A stretch of 64,000 nucleotides of DNA, taken from NCBI GenBank assembly GCA_965205365.1, contig CBDBGT010000005.1, positions 372,001-436,000 of the forward strand, read 5' to 3'. Positions 45,772 through 53,545 of this stretch are shown here, in pieces. The number at the start of each line of letters is the position of its first letter. Within the stretch, counting starts at the first letter, position 1. The stretch comes from JALZUR01 sp965205365. GTDB lineage: Bacteria > Bdellovibrionota > Bdellovibrionia > Bdellovibrionales > UBA1609. Position numbers and translations under genes: made by a program. Below the pieces are notes generated by a model. It was not told where the DNA came from. It saw only the letters and a program-made list of their open reading frames with translations, and did no database searches.

Positions 45772-46793
45772 AACCCGAGTTCGAACTTTTTTCAGGACCT
45801 AAGTGCTGGATAAATAAAAGATCATCCCAGCCTTTTGTAAGATTTAGTTGTTTTTTACTGATCTGCAAAAAGGAGCCGGGAATGATCGAAGAGAATCAAA
45901 TTATAGAAGTTTTTACTCTTGTTGACGACTTTATTTTAGGGTTAAACAAAGAACAGTCCAAACTCATACCCAGCAAAAGAAAGAGAGGTTTTCCATCTGC
46001 GTTATCTGAGTCTGAAGTCATCACCATCTGTTTATTATTCCAATTTTCCGGCTTCAGAAATTTTAAAGCTTTCTATACAGGTTATGTTCAAAAATTTCTA
46101 AAACCTTATTTCCCAAAACTCTTGTCCTACAATAGGTTTGTAGAACTTAAAAAATCTTCAGCACCTCAAATTCTTATTTTTTTACACTCACTTATGCAAT
46201 CAAATATTTGCACAGGAATATCTGTTGTAGACTCCAGTCCCATTGTTGTTTGTAATAACAAAAGAATCGGTCGTCACAAAACCTTTAAAGGACTTGCAAA
46301 ACGTGGGAAATCAACAATGGGCTGGTTCTTTGGTTTTAAAGTTCACATAGTAATTTCTCACAAAGGGGAGCTCTTAAGTTTTACCATAACCCCAGGAAAT
46401 GTTCATGATACAAAGCCTGTAGAGGGTTTAGCTGAGAATATTTTTGGAAAATTGTTTGGAGACAAAGGATATATATCCCAAAAGCTATTTGAAAAATTGA
46501 TGAGTAAAGGGGTTCAAGTCATAACAAATCTTAAATCCAATATGAAAAATAAGTTTGTTCCTCTTTTTGATAAACTACTCCTGAGGAAAAGGTACATTGT
46601 TGAAACTGCTTTTGGGATTTTAAAGGAGGAATTTCATCTTGAACACTCAAGACACCGAAGCCCAAAAAACTTTGTGGTAAATTTACTTTCGGCACTAACG
46701 GCGTACTGTTTGCGTCCAAGAAAACCCTCTATTAGACTTCAAGTACTTGAAGAAAGGCTGCTTCAGTAGGTTTAGAAAGTTCGAACTCGGGTT
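45772..46793 (+). mobile_element. intact IS982-type element (1022 bp) inside the DGR RT gene
   Basis: Inverted repeats AACCCGAGTTCGAACTTT / AAAGTTCGAACTCGGGTT bound the element, with a 4-bp duplication AGTT at 45768-45771 and 46794-46797. It carries one intact transposase gene in the same direction as the RT. It is nearly identical to the interrupted copy at 3102-5828 and to the window-edge copy. Confidence 0.96.
45882..46769 (+). CDS. IS982-family transposase, intact
   Basis: A 295-aa DDE transposase with AAGGAGCCGGG before its ATG. The catalytic segments are VVDSSPIVVCNNKRIGRHK, GDKGYIS and RYIVETAFGILK, then LEHSRHRSP, the IS982 signature. It probably supplies transposase for the defective copies as well. 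The RT fusion frame begins 23 bases before its stop, in the +1 frame. Confidence 0.93.
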   Translation: MIEENQIIEVFTLVDDFILGLNKEQSKLIPSKRKRGFPSALSESEVITICLLFQFSGFRNFKAFYTGYVQKFLKPYFPKLLSYNRFVELKKSSAPQILIFLHSLMQSNICTGISVVDSSPIVVCNNKRIGRHKTFKGLAKRGKSTMGWFFGFKVHIVISHKGELLSFTITPGNVHDTKPVEGLAENIFGKLFGDKGYISQKLFEKLMSKGVQVITNLKSNMKNKFVPLFDKLLLRKRYIVETAFGILKEEFHLEHSRHRSPKNFVVNLLSALTAYCLRPRKPSIRLQVLEERLLQ

Positions 46794-47895
46794 AGTTAAG
46801 GCTTACTTTAATTGTCGAAAAAACAAAAGAAATACAGTTCATCAGCTAACGTATGAATTTTGTTTAGAACAAGAATTATTTGATCTTTATCAAGATCTTA
46901 AAAAAGGCACCTATAAAATTGGACCAAGTGTAGCTTTTGTTGTGGATCAACCAAAGGTTCGAGAGATTTGGGCTGCAACTTTTAGAGACAGAGTTGTTCA
47001 TCACATTATTTATAATCGTTTGTCATCGAGTTATTATAAGAGGTTTATTAGAAACTCTTTTGCATGTATTCCAGGAAGAGGAACTCTTGATGGATCAAAC
47101 CGGTTGATGAAGGGTATGCAGTCAATTACTAAGAATTGGCAGAAGCCCGCTTACTTTTTGTCAGCAGACATTAGAAATTTTTTTGTATCAATTAATAAAA
47201 ATATTTTATGGAACATTCTAAGTCCAAATATTCAAGAAGAATGGTTAAGAGATTTAACTCATCAGGTTTTATTTCATGATCCAAGACTAGGTTGTATTAA
47301 GAAATCTAATGATTTTGCTTTTGCAAGAGTTCCTAAATATAAAAGCCTTTGGAACTGTTGTAAGAATAAAGGCTTGCCCATAGGTAATCTAACGAGCCAG
47401 TTTTTTGCAAATGTTTATCTTAATGAACTTGATCAATTTTTTGTTCATCACAAAGGTTTTGGAAAATATTATTTTCGTTATGTAGATGATTTTATTATTT
47501 TAAATGAATCTGTGAACCAGCTAAATGAAATGCATAAAGAAGCTGGATTTTTTCTTAAAGAAAAATTAGATTTGGATTTACATCCTTATAAAAAACAAAT
47601 TGGGCTAGTTGCTCAAGGTGTTTATTTTGTTGGTTATGTTAACAAACCTTATAGAAGATATGTTAGAAAAAGAACAATAAATAAGGCAATGAGTGTTACT
47701 CGTCAGTGGAAAAAATCGCTACACCCGTATTCAGAAGAATCTTTAAAAAAGCTACGAGGATCAATAAATGCATATATGGGAATTATGAAATGGGCACATA
47801 GCTACAAGGAACGTAAAAAACTTGTTCAAAAAACTACGAATCTTTATGTAAGACCTGAAAATGAAAATTATTTAAAGATTAAGATTTTTTGCTGA
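46747..47895 (+). CDS. DGR reverse transcriptase, 5' end displaced by IS982
   Basis: From 46798 the frame encodes a DGR-class RT: KNKRNTVHQLTYEFCLEQEL, VREIWAATFRDRVVHHIIYN, the motif-4 variant IGNLTSQFFANVYLNELDQF (47380 onward; DGR enzymes have SQ where retrons and introns have SP) and catalytic YVDD at 47479-47490. It lacks a maturase or nuclease domain, as DGR RTs do. The listed start (TTG 46747) lies in the IS right end and replaces the native nine residues with 16 foreign ones; it has no good ribosome site. The RT core is intact, so activity depends on translation from an IS-provided or coupled start. Confidence 0.93.
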   Translation: MKKGCFSRFRKFELGLVKAYFNCRKNKRNTVHQLTYEFCLEQELFDLYQDLKKGTYKIGPSVAFVVDQPKVREIWAATFRDRVVHHIIYNRLSSSYYKRFIRNSFACIPGRGTLDGSNRLMKGMQSITKNWQKPAYFLSADIRNFFVSINKNILWNILSPNIQEEWLRDLTHQVLFHDPRLGCIKKSNDFAFARVPKYKSLWNCCKNKGLPIGNLTSQFFANVYLNELDQFFVHHKGFGKYYFRYVDDFIILNESVNQLNEMHKEAGFFLKEKLDLDLHPYKKQIGLVAQGVYFVGYVNKPYRRYVRKRTINKAMSVTRQWKKSLHPYSEESLKKLRGSINAYMGIMKWAHSYKERKKLVQKTTNLYVRPENENYLKIKIFC

Positions 47896-47910
47896 TGTTA
47901 CGCACCTAGG

Positions 47911-48240
47911 CTTAAATAAAGGAGAGTTCCTAAGCTTCACTATGACCCCAGGAAACGTTCATGATACAAAGCCTTTAGAGAATCTTGCAGATGGTTTGTT
48001 TGGAAAGCGGAGATAAGGGATATATCTTAAAAGAACCTCTTTAAAAAACTTATGGGCAAAGGTGTTTAAGTTGATTACTCATTTAAAATCAAATATGAAA
48101 AATAAGTTTGTACCACTTTTTCATAAACTTTTACTGAGAAAAAGATATATTGTTGAGACTGTTTTTAGAATTTTAAAGGAAGAGTTTCATATTGAACACT
48201 CAAGACACCAAAGTCTTAAAAAACTTTATAGTGAATCTTT
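47911..48240 (+). pseudogene. decayed IS982-type transposase fragment
   Basis: Starting 16 bases after the RT stop, the DNA matches the middle and end of the IS982 transposase (MTPGNVHDTKPLENL, NLKSNMKNKFVPLF-like, LLLRKRYIVETVFRILKEEF, EHSRHQS) with frameshifts and many substitutions. It is an older copy than the intact ones. Its 3' part is cut at 48240 by the inverted repeat of the IS1634-like element. Confidence 0.88.
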
Positions 48241-50108
48241 TCCTGACTTCGACACTCCTGTTAAAAAGCCCCTCTTGAGTTCAAATATACGCACCAGAGA
48301 AGGTTAAAAAGTCTAAAACTCGAAATGTAGTGACCCCTTTTTTTTCTTTACAAGTATTTTTAGGCTAGTAATTTTAATAGCCATGTTTATTCGAGAAGTA
48401 AAAAAACCAAACGGAAGTGTTTCAATTAGAATAGTTGAATCTACTCGAGTAAAAAATAAAGTTATTCAAAAAGTCATTAGAACTCTGGGACAACACAAGG
48501 ATGCAAGAGAAATAGCCATTATTAAGAAAGCAGCACAGGACTTAATAATAGAGCTAAAAAACACAAGAAACCCAGCCCTTCCTGGAATGGAAGAAACTGT
48601 GCACTCCACGACTTGCACAAAAAAAGCCAGCACAAGAAACCCAGAGCTAGTGGATATAAAGAATCTATCTGAGCAAGGTCGTGTTAACCAAGGCATTCAC
48701 ACAGTTTTAGGCAAAGTTTATAATCAAATGAACTTTAACGATATCATAAAAAACACAAAAAAAGATGATGAGTGGAACTCTATTCTTCAAGATTGTGTTT
48801 TAGCAAGAATCTCTAGGCCGCAGAGTAAAAGAAAAACAGCAGATAGCTTAAAAAAAGTTTTCTCAAAACCCCTTCCTCTTCATAAGATATACCGTATGAT
48901 GGACAGAGTTTTTCTAAACGAAGAAAGACTAAAATCAAAAGTCTTAAATTCCACTCTAAACCTTTTTAATGACCAGGTTGACGTTATGTTCTTTGATGTC
49001 ACAACGCTATATTTTGAAAGCTTTACTTCAGATGAACTTAGAGCCAATGGTTTTAGTAAGGATGCTAAGTTTAAAGAAACTCAAGTTGTTCTCGCCTTGG
49101 TTACAAACTCACAGGGACACCCAGTAACTTATGAGCTTTTTCCTGGCAACACTTATGAGGGCAACACATTAATAGAGATAGTTAAAAACTTAAAAACCCG
49201 TTTTAATGTAAATCAAGTTACCCTTGTGGCTGATAGAGGTATGTTTAATGAGGCAAACTTAGTTTTACTAGAAGCTGAAAACATTCATTATATTGTGGGG
49301 GCTAAGTTAAAATCTTTACCAAAGAATTTAAAAGAAGAAATCTGTCATAAAAACTTTAAACCCCATGTGGTGAGCAATGAACTGCAGTGGGTTAGAGAGT
49401 TTGAGCACAAGAAAAGAAGGCTTGTTGTTGGGTATTCTAATAAAAGAGCTTATAAAGATGCATTTGACCGGGAAAAGATAATTGTTCGTCTTTTAAAGAA
49501 AGCCAAAGATGGAAAACTTAAAGCAAGTGACCTTATAACTAATTATGGAACGAAAAAGTACCTTAAGTCTTTTAAGGGGGATGTAGAGGTTGATAAGTGT
49601 AAGATTAGTAGAGACGCTCAGTGGGATGGTTTTCATGGTGTCATTACAAATCTTGAAGACAAGTCTGCAGCTGAAGTTTTAGAGCGTTATAGAGGGCTGT
49701 GGAAAATAGAACAAGCGTTTAGAATAAGTAAGACAGATTTAAAGATGCGACCTATTTTTCATTGGAAGTCTGAGAGGATTAAGGCTCATATTGGAATTTG
49801 TTTTCTAGCATATGCAATTGTTTGTAGAGTAAATAAGCTTATTAAGGAAAACCAATTAGAGTTTAGTTTTTTAGATCTTAAAGAGGAGTTAAATAGAGAT
49901 GAGTACAGTGTTTTAAAAGACTCTAGTACGGGGCGATTTTATGAGCTTGTATCTAAGACTACTCCTGTTTTAAAGAAAATTTACCAAGTTTTAAACCTTA
50001 AGAGAAAGGACTGTATTCGCCTAGTTAAAGAGCAAATGTAGTGACCCCAGCAAAATCTAAGCACTTGATTTTATTAGCTTTATGCGCCGTGTTGTGTCGA
50101 AGTCAGGA
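48241..50108 (+). mobile_element. IS1634-like element with 15-bp terminal inverted repeats
   Basis: TCCTGACTTCGACAC (48241-48255) and its reverse complement (50094-50108) enclose a 552-aa IS4-superfamily transposase; total 1868 bp, normal for IS1634. The left flank is IS982 remnant and the right flank a kinase gene; I find no target duplication, so a deletion or rearrangement probably followed insertion. A 15-base direct repeat (AAATGTAGTGACCCC at 48323 and 50034) flanks the coding region inside the element. Confidence 0.72.
48383..50041 (+). CDS. IS1634-family (IS4 superfamily) transposase
   Basis: A 552-aa protein. MFIREVKKPNGSVSIRIVES at the start, the DDE elements VMFFDVTTLYFES, TLVADRGMFNEANL and the YREK-type segment RYRGLWKIEQAFRISKTDL, and HIGICFLAYAIVCRV near the end match IS1634 transposases. 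It appears intact and in full length. Confidence 0.9.
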   Translation: MFIREVKKPNGSVSIRIVESTRVKNKVIQKVIRTLGQHKDAREIAIIKKAAQDLIIELKNTRNPALPGMEETVHSTTCTKKASTRNPELVDIKNLSEQGRVNQGIHTVLGKVYNQMNFNDIIKNTKKDDEWNSILQDCVLARISRPQSKRKTADSLKKVFSKPLPLHKIYRMMDRVFLNEERLKSKVLNSTLNLFNDQVDVMFFDVTTLYFESFTSDELRANGFSKDAKFKETQVVLALVTNSQGHPVTYELFPGNTYEGNTLIEIVKNLKTRFNVNQVTLVADRGMFNEANLVLLEAENIHYIVGAKLKSLPKNLKEEICHKNFKPHVVSNELQWVREFEHKKRRLVVGYSNKRAYKDAFDREKIIVRLLKKAKDGKLKASDLITNYGTKKYLKSFKGDVEVDKCKISRDAQWDGFHGVITNLEDKSAAEVLERYRGLWKIEQAFRISKTDLKMRPIFHWKSERIKAHIGICFLAYAIVCRVNKLIKENQLEFSFLDLKEELNRDEYSVLKDSSTGRFYELVSKTTPVLKKIYQVLNLKRKDCIRLVKEQM

Positions 50109-50332
50109 GTTTCCCACCCACGGTATTTAACAAGGTGTTTTCCACTTGCTTTTAATAACGATTCAAATTCAGTTTTAAAATGATTTAGATCTTCAGGTCT
50201 TTTTAAGACCTTTAGGGCAAATATTTTTGTGATTTTAAGACTGGGCTGATATTTTGTAACTTTATAGACTTGGGCATTGAGTCCTTCTCCAAGAAAATCA
50301 ATAATTTTAAGGGAATTTTTAGCTAAAAACAT
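50109..50332 (-). pseudogene. N-terminal fragment of a Ser/Thr protein kinase
   Basis: Starting at 50332, the frame reads a kinase N-lobe: glycine loop LGEGLNAQVYKV, catalytic-lysine strand FALKVLKRP, and the alpha-C helix region FKTEFESLLKASGKHLVKYR. It ends at GWET where the IS1634-like element begins; the open frame reads on into IS to 50057. The catalytic loop and activation segment are lost, so the fragment cannot be active. Confidence 0.78.
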
Positions 50333-50363
50333 AGGCGCTTTTAACTGTATGAAGGAAAAAGGT

Positions 50364-50696
50364 CTATGGAAAAGAATTCAAAAACGTACTATTTAATATG
50401 GATTGAGAATTAAAATAGGCTTGTGCTTTTAAAAAGGTGTTTAAGCAGTTTTTAGGCATATAGAGGCTTAAAAGGGCTTTTGGAGGGGGCTGATTTAGAA
50501 GCTGTGGAGCATAGATTTTGCACCACTGGTTTAAATTAGTGTATTTTTTATCTAGTTTTTTAGTGGAGTTGATTTCAAGGAGTAAAAAGCAATCTAAGGG
50601 CCATTTTTTTTCCTTGAGTTTCATATAACAAGCCATATTGGCTAAAATAGGTAGGCAGAAAAATAAAATACATAGGATGAATAGGGTTTTTTTCAA
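50364..50696 (-). CDS. small exported protein, unknown function
   Basis: A 110-aa protein with a signal peptide (LFILCILFFCLPILANMAC) and several cysteines (KWPLDCFLLLE, QWCKIYAP, PKNCLNTF). No family is recognised. It overlaps the preceding TadC-like gene by four bases, so it belongs to that minus-strand unit. Confidence 0.5.
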   Translation of the reverse strand: MKKTLFILCILFFCLPILANMACYMKLKEKKWPLDCFLLLEINSTKKLDKKYTNLNQWCKIYAPQLLNQPPPKALLSLYMPKNCLNTFLKAQAYFNSQSILNSTFLNSFP

Positions 50697-51064
50697 CTAA
50701 GCTCCTTTATGAAATTAGAAATCATTGGGTATAAGAAAATAAGAATAAGACTGGGCACTTGAAACAAAAAAAGAGGAATAAGGGATAAAAAGGGTACTTT
50801 TTTAGAATGGCGCTCCATTTCAAAGAGGAGTTTATTCTTGGCTTTTAAGTGAAGATTTTCAAGAAGTTTGAGGACAGGAAAGCCACAAAGGCCTTTTTTT
50901 ATTAAGATTTTTAATTCGTATTCTATGTTTGTGAGGTTTGAGTCACGATTTAAGATGCTAAGGATAAATGGATCGTTCCAGGAGTTTATTCCATATAAAA
51001 CTGATTTTCCAGATTTTATGGAAAGAATAAGGTGTTGAATAAATCTTATTGTAGAATTTGACAT
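50693..51064 (-). CDS. TadC-like type II secretion F-domain protein, short
   Basis: A 123-aa protein. The first 80 residues are helical (IQHLILSIKSGKSVLYGINS; LLENLHLKAKNKLLFEMERH) and a terminal membrane helix follows (SLIPLFLFQVPSLILIFLYP). The pattern of a helical bundle, KxP turn and hydrophobic hairpin is that of the C-terminal half of TadC/T2SSF proteins. It is shorter than TadC (about 300 aa). Inferred partner: the TadB-like gene upstream. Confidence 0.5.
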   Translation of the reverse strand: MSNSTIRFIQHLILSIKSGKSVLYGINSWNDPFILSILNRDSNLTNIEYELKILIKKGLCGFPVLKLLENLHLKAKNKLLFEMERHSKKVPFLSLIPLFLFQVPSLILIFLYPMISNFIKELS

Positions 51065-51193
51065 ATTAAAATGAAGTGCAAAAGAACAGGGGGCTTAAAT
51101 TATCTTTAAAAGAAGGGTTATATTCGAAAATTGACCTTAACAATTAATTTTTTTGCTAGAAAAAGCCCTAAGATCATCATGAATAAGCTTATT

Positions 51194-52252
51194 AACCTGA
51201 GTTCGGCGTTACATTCTTTATAAAATAAGTGTTTAAAGTTTTTGACGCCCCTTGCAATCCCAGAAAACAAAAAAAGCCATAAAATCCTTAGTTCAAACAA
51301 AAACGCCAATGACGGCAATTTTAAAAAGGAATTTTATGACTCAAGATAAGCTTACCACTGTTTTTTGCGCTGTCGATGATTTTTGTATGCATTATGAAAA
51401 TGTTTATAAAAAACAAGCCTTAGAAAATCGAAAGCCTTTTAGAGGTACGCCCTCAAATCTAGCAATAAGTGAAGTTATATCAATTTTAATTCTATTTCAC
51501 CCATGTGGATTTAGAACCTTCAAGCAATTCTATCTACACTTGAGAGCTTATCACAAAGGGGACTTCCCTTATTTGGTAAGCTACACAAGATTTGTAGAGC
51601 TTATCCCCTCAGCACTCATACCTCTTTGTTCTTTTTTAAAATCACGGTTTGTAAAGTCAACAGGAATCAATTTTATCGACTCTACACCTCTGAGAGTATG
51701 TAGAAATAAACGCATTAAAAGGAATAAAGTTTTCAAAGACATAGCTGCAGTTGGAAAGTCTACAATGGGTTGGTTTTTTGGATTTAAACTTCACATTGTC
51801 ACCAATGAGTTTGGCCATTTGTTATCTGCACAGATTACAGCTGGCAATGTTGATGACAGAAAACCTGTTCCTAAGTTGGCAGAGGGTTTATGGGGAAAGC
51901 TGTTTGCTGATAAAGGTTATATTTCAAAAAAGTTATTTAATGAGCTTTTTGAAAATGGGGTCAAACTGATCACTTCCGTCAGAAAAGGCATGAAGAATAG
52001 GTTGATGGAAATGGAGGATAAAATTCTTTTACGAAAGCGCTCAGTTATTGAGACCATAAATGATCAGCTTAAAAATATTTCTCAAGTAGAGCACTCTAGA
52101 CACCGTAGTCCTACAAACGCCATGGTTAATATAATTGCAGGGCTTGTAGCGTATACATTTCAAGAAAAAAAACCAAGAATCAACTGGAGCGCAGAAGAAC
52201 AAAAATTGATAAACACCGCTCTGATAGTAGCTTAGATCGCCGAACTCAGGTT
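51194..52252 (+). mobile_element. second type of IS982-family element (1059 bp)
   Basis: Inverted repeats AACCTGAGTTCGGCG / CGCCGAACTCAGGTT bound the element, related to but different from the other IS982 copies. ATT occurs on both sides as a short target duplication. It carries one intact transposase in the opposite direction to the TadB-like gene it splits. Confidence 0.88.
51336..52235 (+). CDS. IS982-family transposase, second type
   Basis: Starting MTQDKLTTVFCAVDDFCMHY (ATG 51336 after AAAAAGGAATTTT; an upstream in-frame start at 51252 is less likely). FIDSTPLRVCRNKRIKRNK, ADKGYIS and SVIETINDQLKNISQVEHSR carry the DDE residues. It is clearly divergent from the transposase at 45882 and appears intact. 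Confidence 0.9.
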   Translation: MTQDKLTTVFCAVDDFCMHYENVYKKQALENRKPFRGTPSNLAISEVISILILFHPCGFRTFKQFYLHLRAYHKGDFPYLVSYTRFVELIPSALIPLCSFLKSRFVKSTGINFIDSTPLRVCRNKRIKRNKVFKDIAAVGKSTMGWFFGFKLHIVTNEFGHLLSAQITAGNVDDRKPVPKLAEGLWGKLFADKGYISKKLFNELFENGVKLITSVRKGMKNRLMEMEDKILLRKRSVIETINDQLKNISQVEHSRHRSPTNAMVNIIAGLVAYTFQEKKPRINWSAEEQKLINTALIVA

Positions 52253-53037
52253 ATTAAAATAATATTTAAGTGTAAAAAAAATTGATTTTGAAGAAATAAG
52301 GATAAAAGTGAAGCGAGCCAAAAGAAAATAAGAGCGCAGGATTGAGTTTTATATTGTATTGAGGAGAGGTTTATTTTTTGTTCCAGTTCAAAGTTGAGTT
52401 GAAATTTATATTTAATAAAGCTTAAAAGTTCTTGTTTACCTAAATTTTGTTGTAAAAGTTTGTTTAAATCTTCAGTTAATTCATTAAAAATTGTACAATT
52501 TCTCGACTTTAGTTGTTGCACAATGACATTTTTTTTAAAAAAAAGGTTCATGCTCGAATTTGGGGGAAGATTCTTTAAGGCTAGGGTAAAAGAGTTTGTA
52601 AAAGACTGTCCTATTTGCAAGTGAATATTGATACATTCTAGTAAAGTAAGGGTTGTTTGGTAAGCTTTAGAACGTCTTTTAAAAACAGTTAAAAAAGAAA
52701 ATAGGAAAGGGCAAAAGCCTATAAATATAGGAGTGTAGAGAATTATACTCATTAAATAATTGAGTTGATGAAACCTTGAAAGGAGCAAAACTTGAAAAGA
52801 TAGGAGAGCAAAATTAATTTTAAAGAAAAGGTTTGAATGTGTATGGAAAAAAATATTAAAAATTAAAAATCCGGTATACAAACTTGAGGATAAAGCTAGA
52901 AAATAGAGAAAAATCATAAACTTTAGTATGCAAAAAAAGATTTAGTATAAATTTTATATTGACCATTAGAGTCATGAAGTTAGAATTAGAGGTGAAACAA
53001 ATAAAGCAAACGATGACAATTTAATTAGGAGGACATC

Positions 53038-53301
53038 ATGGCTGCTAAAAAGAAAACAACGAGAAAGAAAGTCGCTAAAAAGAAAACAACGAGAAAAAAG
53101 GTTGTTAAAAAGAAAACAACGAGAAAAAAGGTAGCTAAAAAGAAAACAACGAGAAAAAAGGTAGCTAAAAAGAAAACAACGAGAAAAAAGGTAGCTAAAA
53201 AGAAAACAACAAGAAAAAAGGTAGCTAAAAAGAAAACAACAAGAAAAAAGGTAGCTAAAAAGAAAACAACAAGAAAAAAAGCTGCTAGAAAAAGAAGATA
53301 G
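53038..53301 (+). CDS. histone-H1-like basic repeat protein
   Basis: An 87-aa protein made almost entirely of a 10-residue repeat (KKKTTRKKVA) in eight near-identical copies, encoded by a 30-base tandem repeat. AGGAGG lies at ideal distance before the ATG, and a strong terminator follows. Lys/Arg/Ala/Thr-only proteins of this kind (AlgP/Hc1-like C-terminal tails) bind DNA or RNA non-specifically. Being under its own promoter and terminator with a perfect Shine-Dalgarno sequence, it is probably abundant. Confidence 0.85.
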   Translation: MAAKKKTTRKKVAKKKTTRKKVVKKKTTRKKVAKKKTTRKKVAKKKTTRKKVAKKKTTRKKVAKKKTTRKKVAKKKTTRKKAARKRR

Positions 53302-53328
53302 TTTATAACTAGCATAGATTGTATGCTT

Positions 53329-53358
53329 AAAGCTCGGCCATAAGTCCGAGCTTTTTTT
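53329..53358 (+). terminator. Rho-independent terminator after the H1-like gene
   Basis: AAAGCTCGG (53329-53337) pairs with CCGAGCTTT (53346-53354) around an 8-base loop and is followed by T residues. It is the clearest intrinsic terminator in the window. Confidence 0.9.
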
Positions 53359-53487
53359 ATTTTAAAAGCCTTGTTGGTGCCCTGACTAGCTTTTCTTTAA
53401 TAGACTGATAGCACTTTAGGAGGTATTTTTTCTAAGCAAGTTGTCAGGCTCTGGTTTCACTCATAGTTTAACAATAATTGAATATTT

Positions 53488-53511
53488 AGCTTTTCTATTT
53501 TAAGAAAAGCT
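53488..53511 (+). promoter_or_regulatory. inverted repeat upstream of mdh
   Basis: AGCTTTTCT (53488-53496) and AGAAAAGCT (53503-53511) form a perfect 9-bp dyad with a 6-base spacer, 35 bases before the mdh start. It could be an operator for the mdh-sucC-sucD-ndk unit or a leader hairpin. Confidence 0.4.
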
Positions 53512-53545
53512 TTCATTACAATTTTTTAAAAATTTGGAGAGAAAT

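Larger units (their letters stand above)
51118..52917 (-). pseudogene. TadB-like membrane protein split by an IS982-type element
   Basis: From 52917 the frame encodes three N-terminal membrane segments and a T2SSF-type helical stretch (LLECINIHLQIGQSFTNSF), entering the element at 52252. The missing end lies at 51118-51193 (LFMMILGLFLAKKLIVKVNF and stop). Excising the element restores NIILISLFMMILG, a last membrane helix. The split frame now ends LIT plus stop just inside the element, losing about 22 residues, so partial function is possible. Confidence 0.7.

Noticed and set aside
46798..47895. RT as part of a retron or group II intron
   Set aside because: There is no maturase/X domain, msr-msd structure or intron boundary; IGNLTSQ and the adjoining VR/TR/Avd identify a DGR.
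48323..48337. AAATGTAGTGACCCC as terminal repeat of the IS1634-like element
   Set aside because: The two copies are direct, not inverted; the outer TCCTGACTTCGACAC pair is inverted and fits better.
53038..53301. Regular 30-bp repeats resembling a CRISPR array
   Set aside because: The units are contiguous without spacers and encode one open frame with a ribosome site; it is a protein repeat.
53025..53315. Minus-strand frame of hydrophobic repeats opposite the H1-like gene
   Set aside because: It is the mirror of the Lys/Arg repeat codons and has no start signals.
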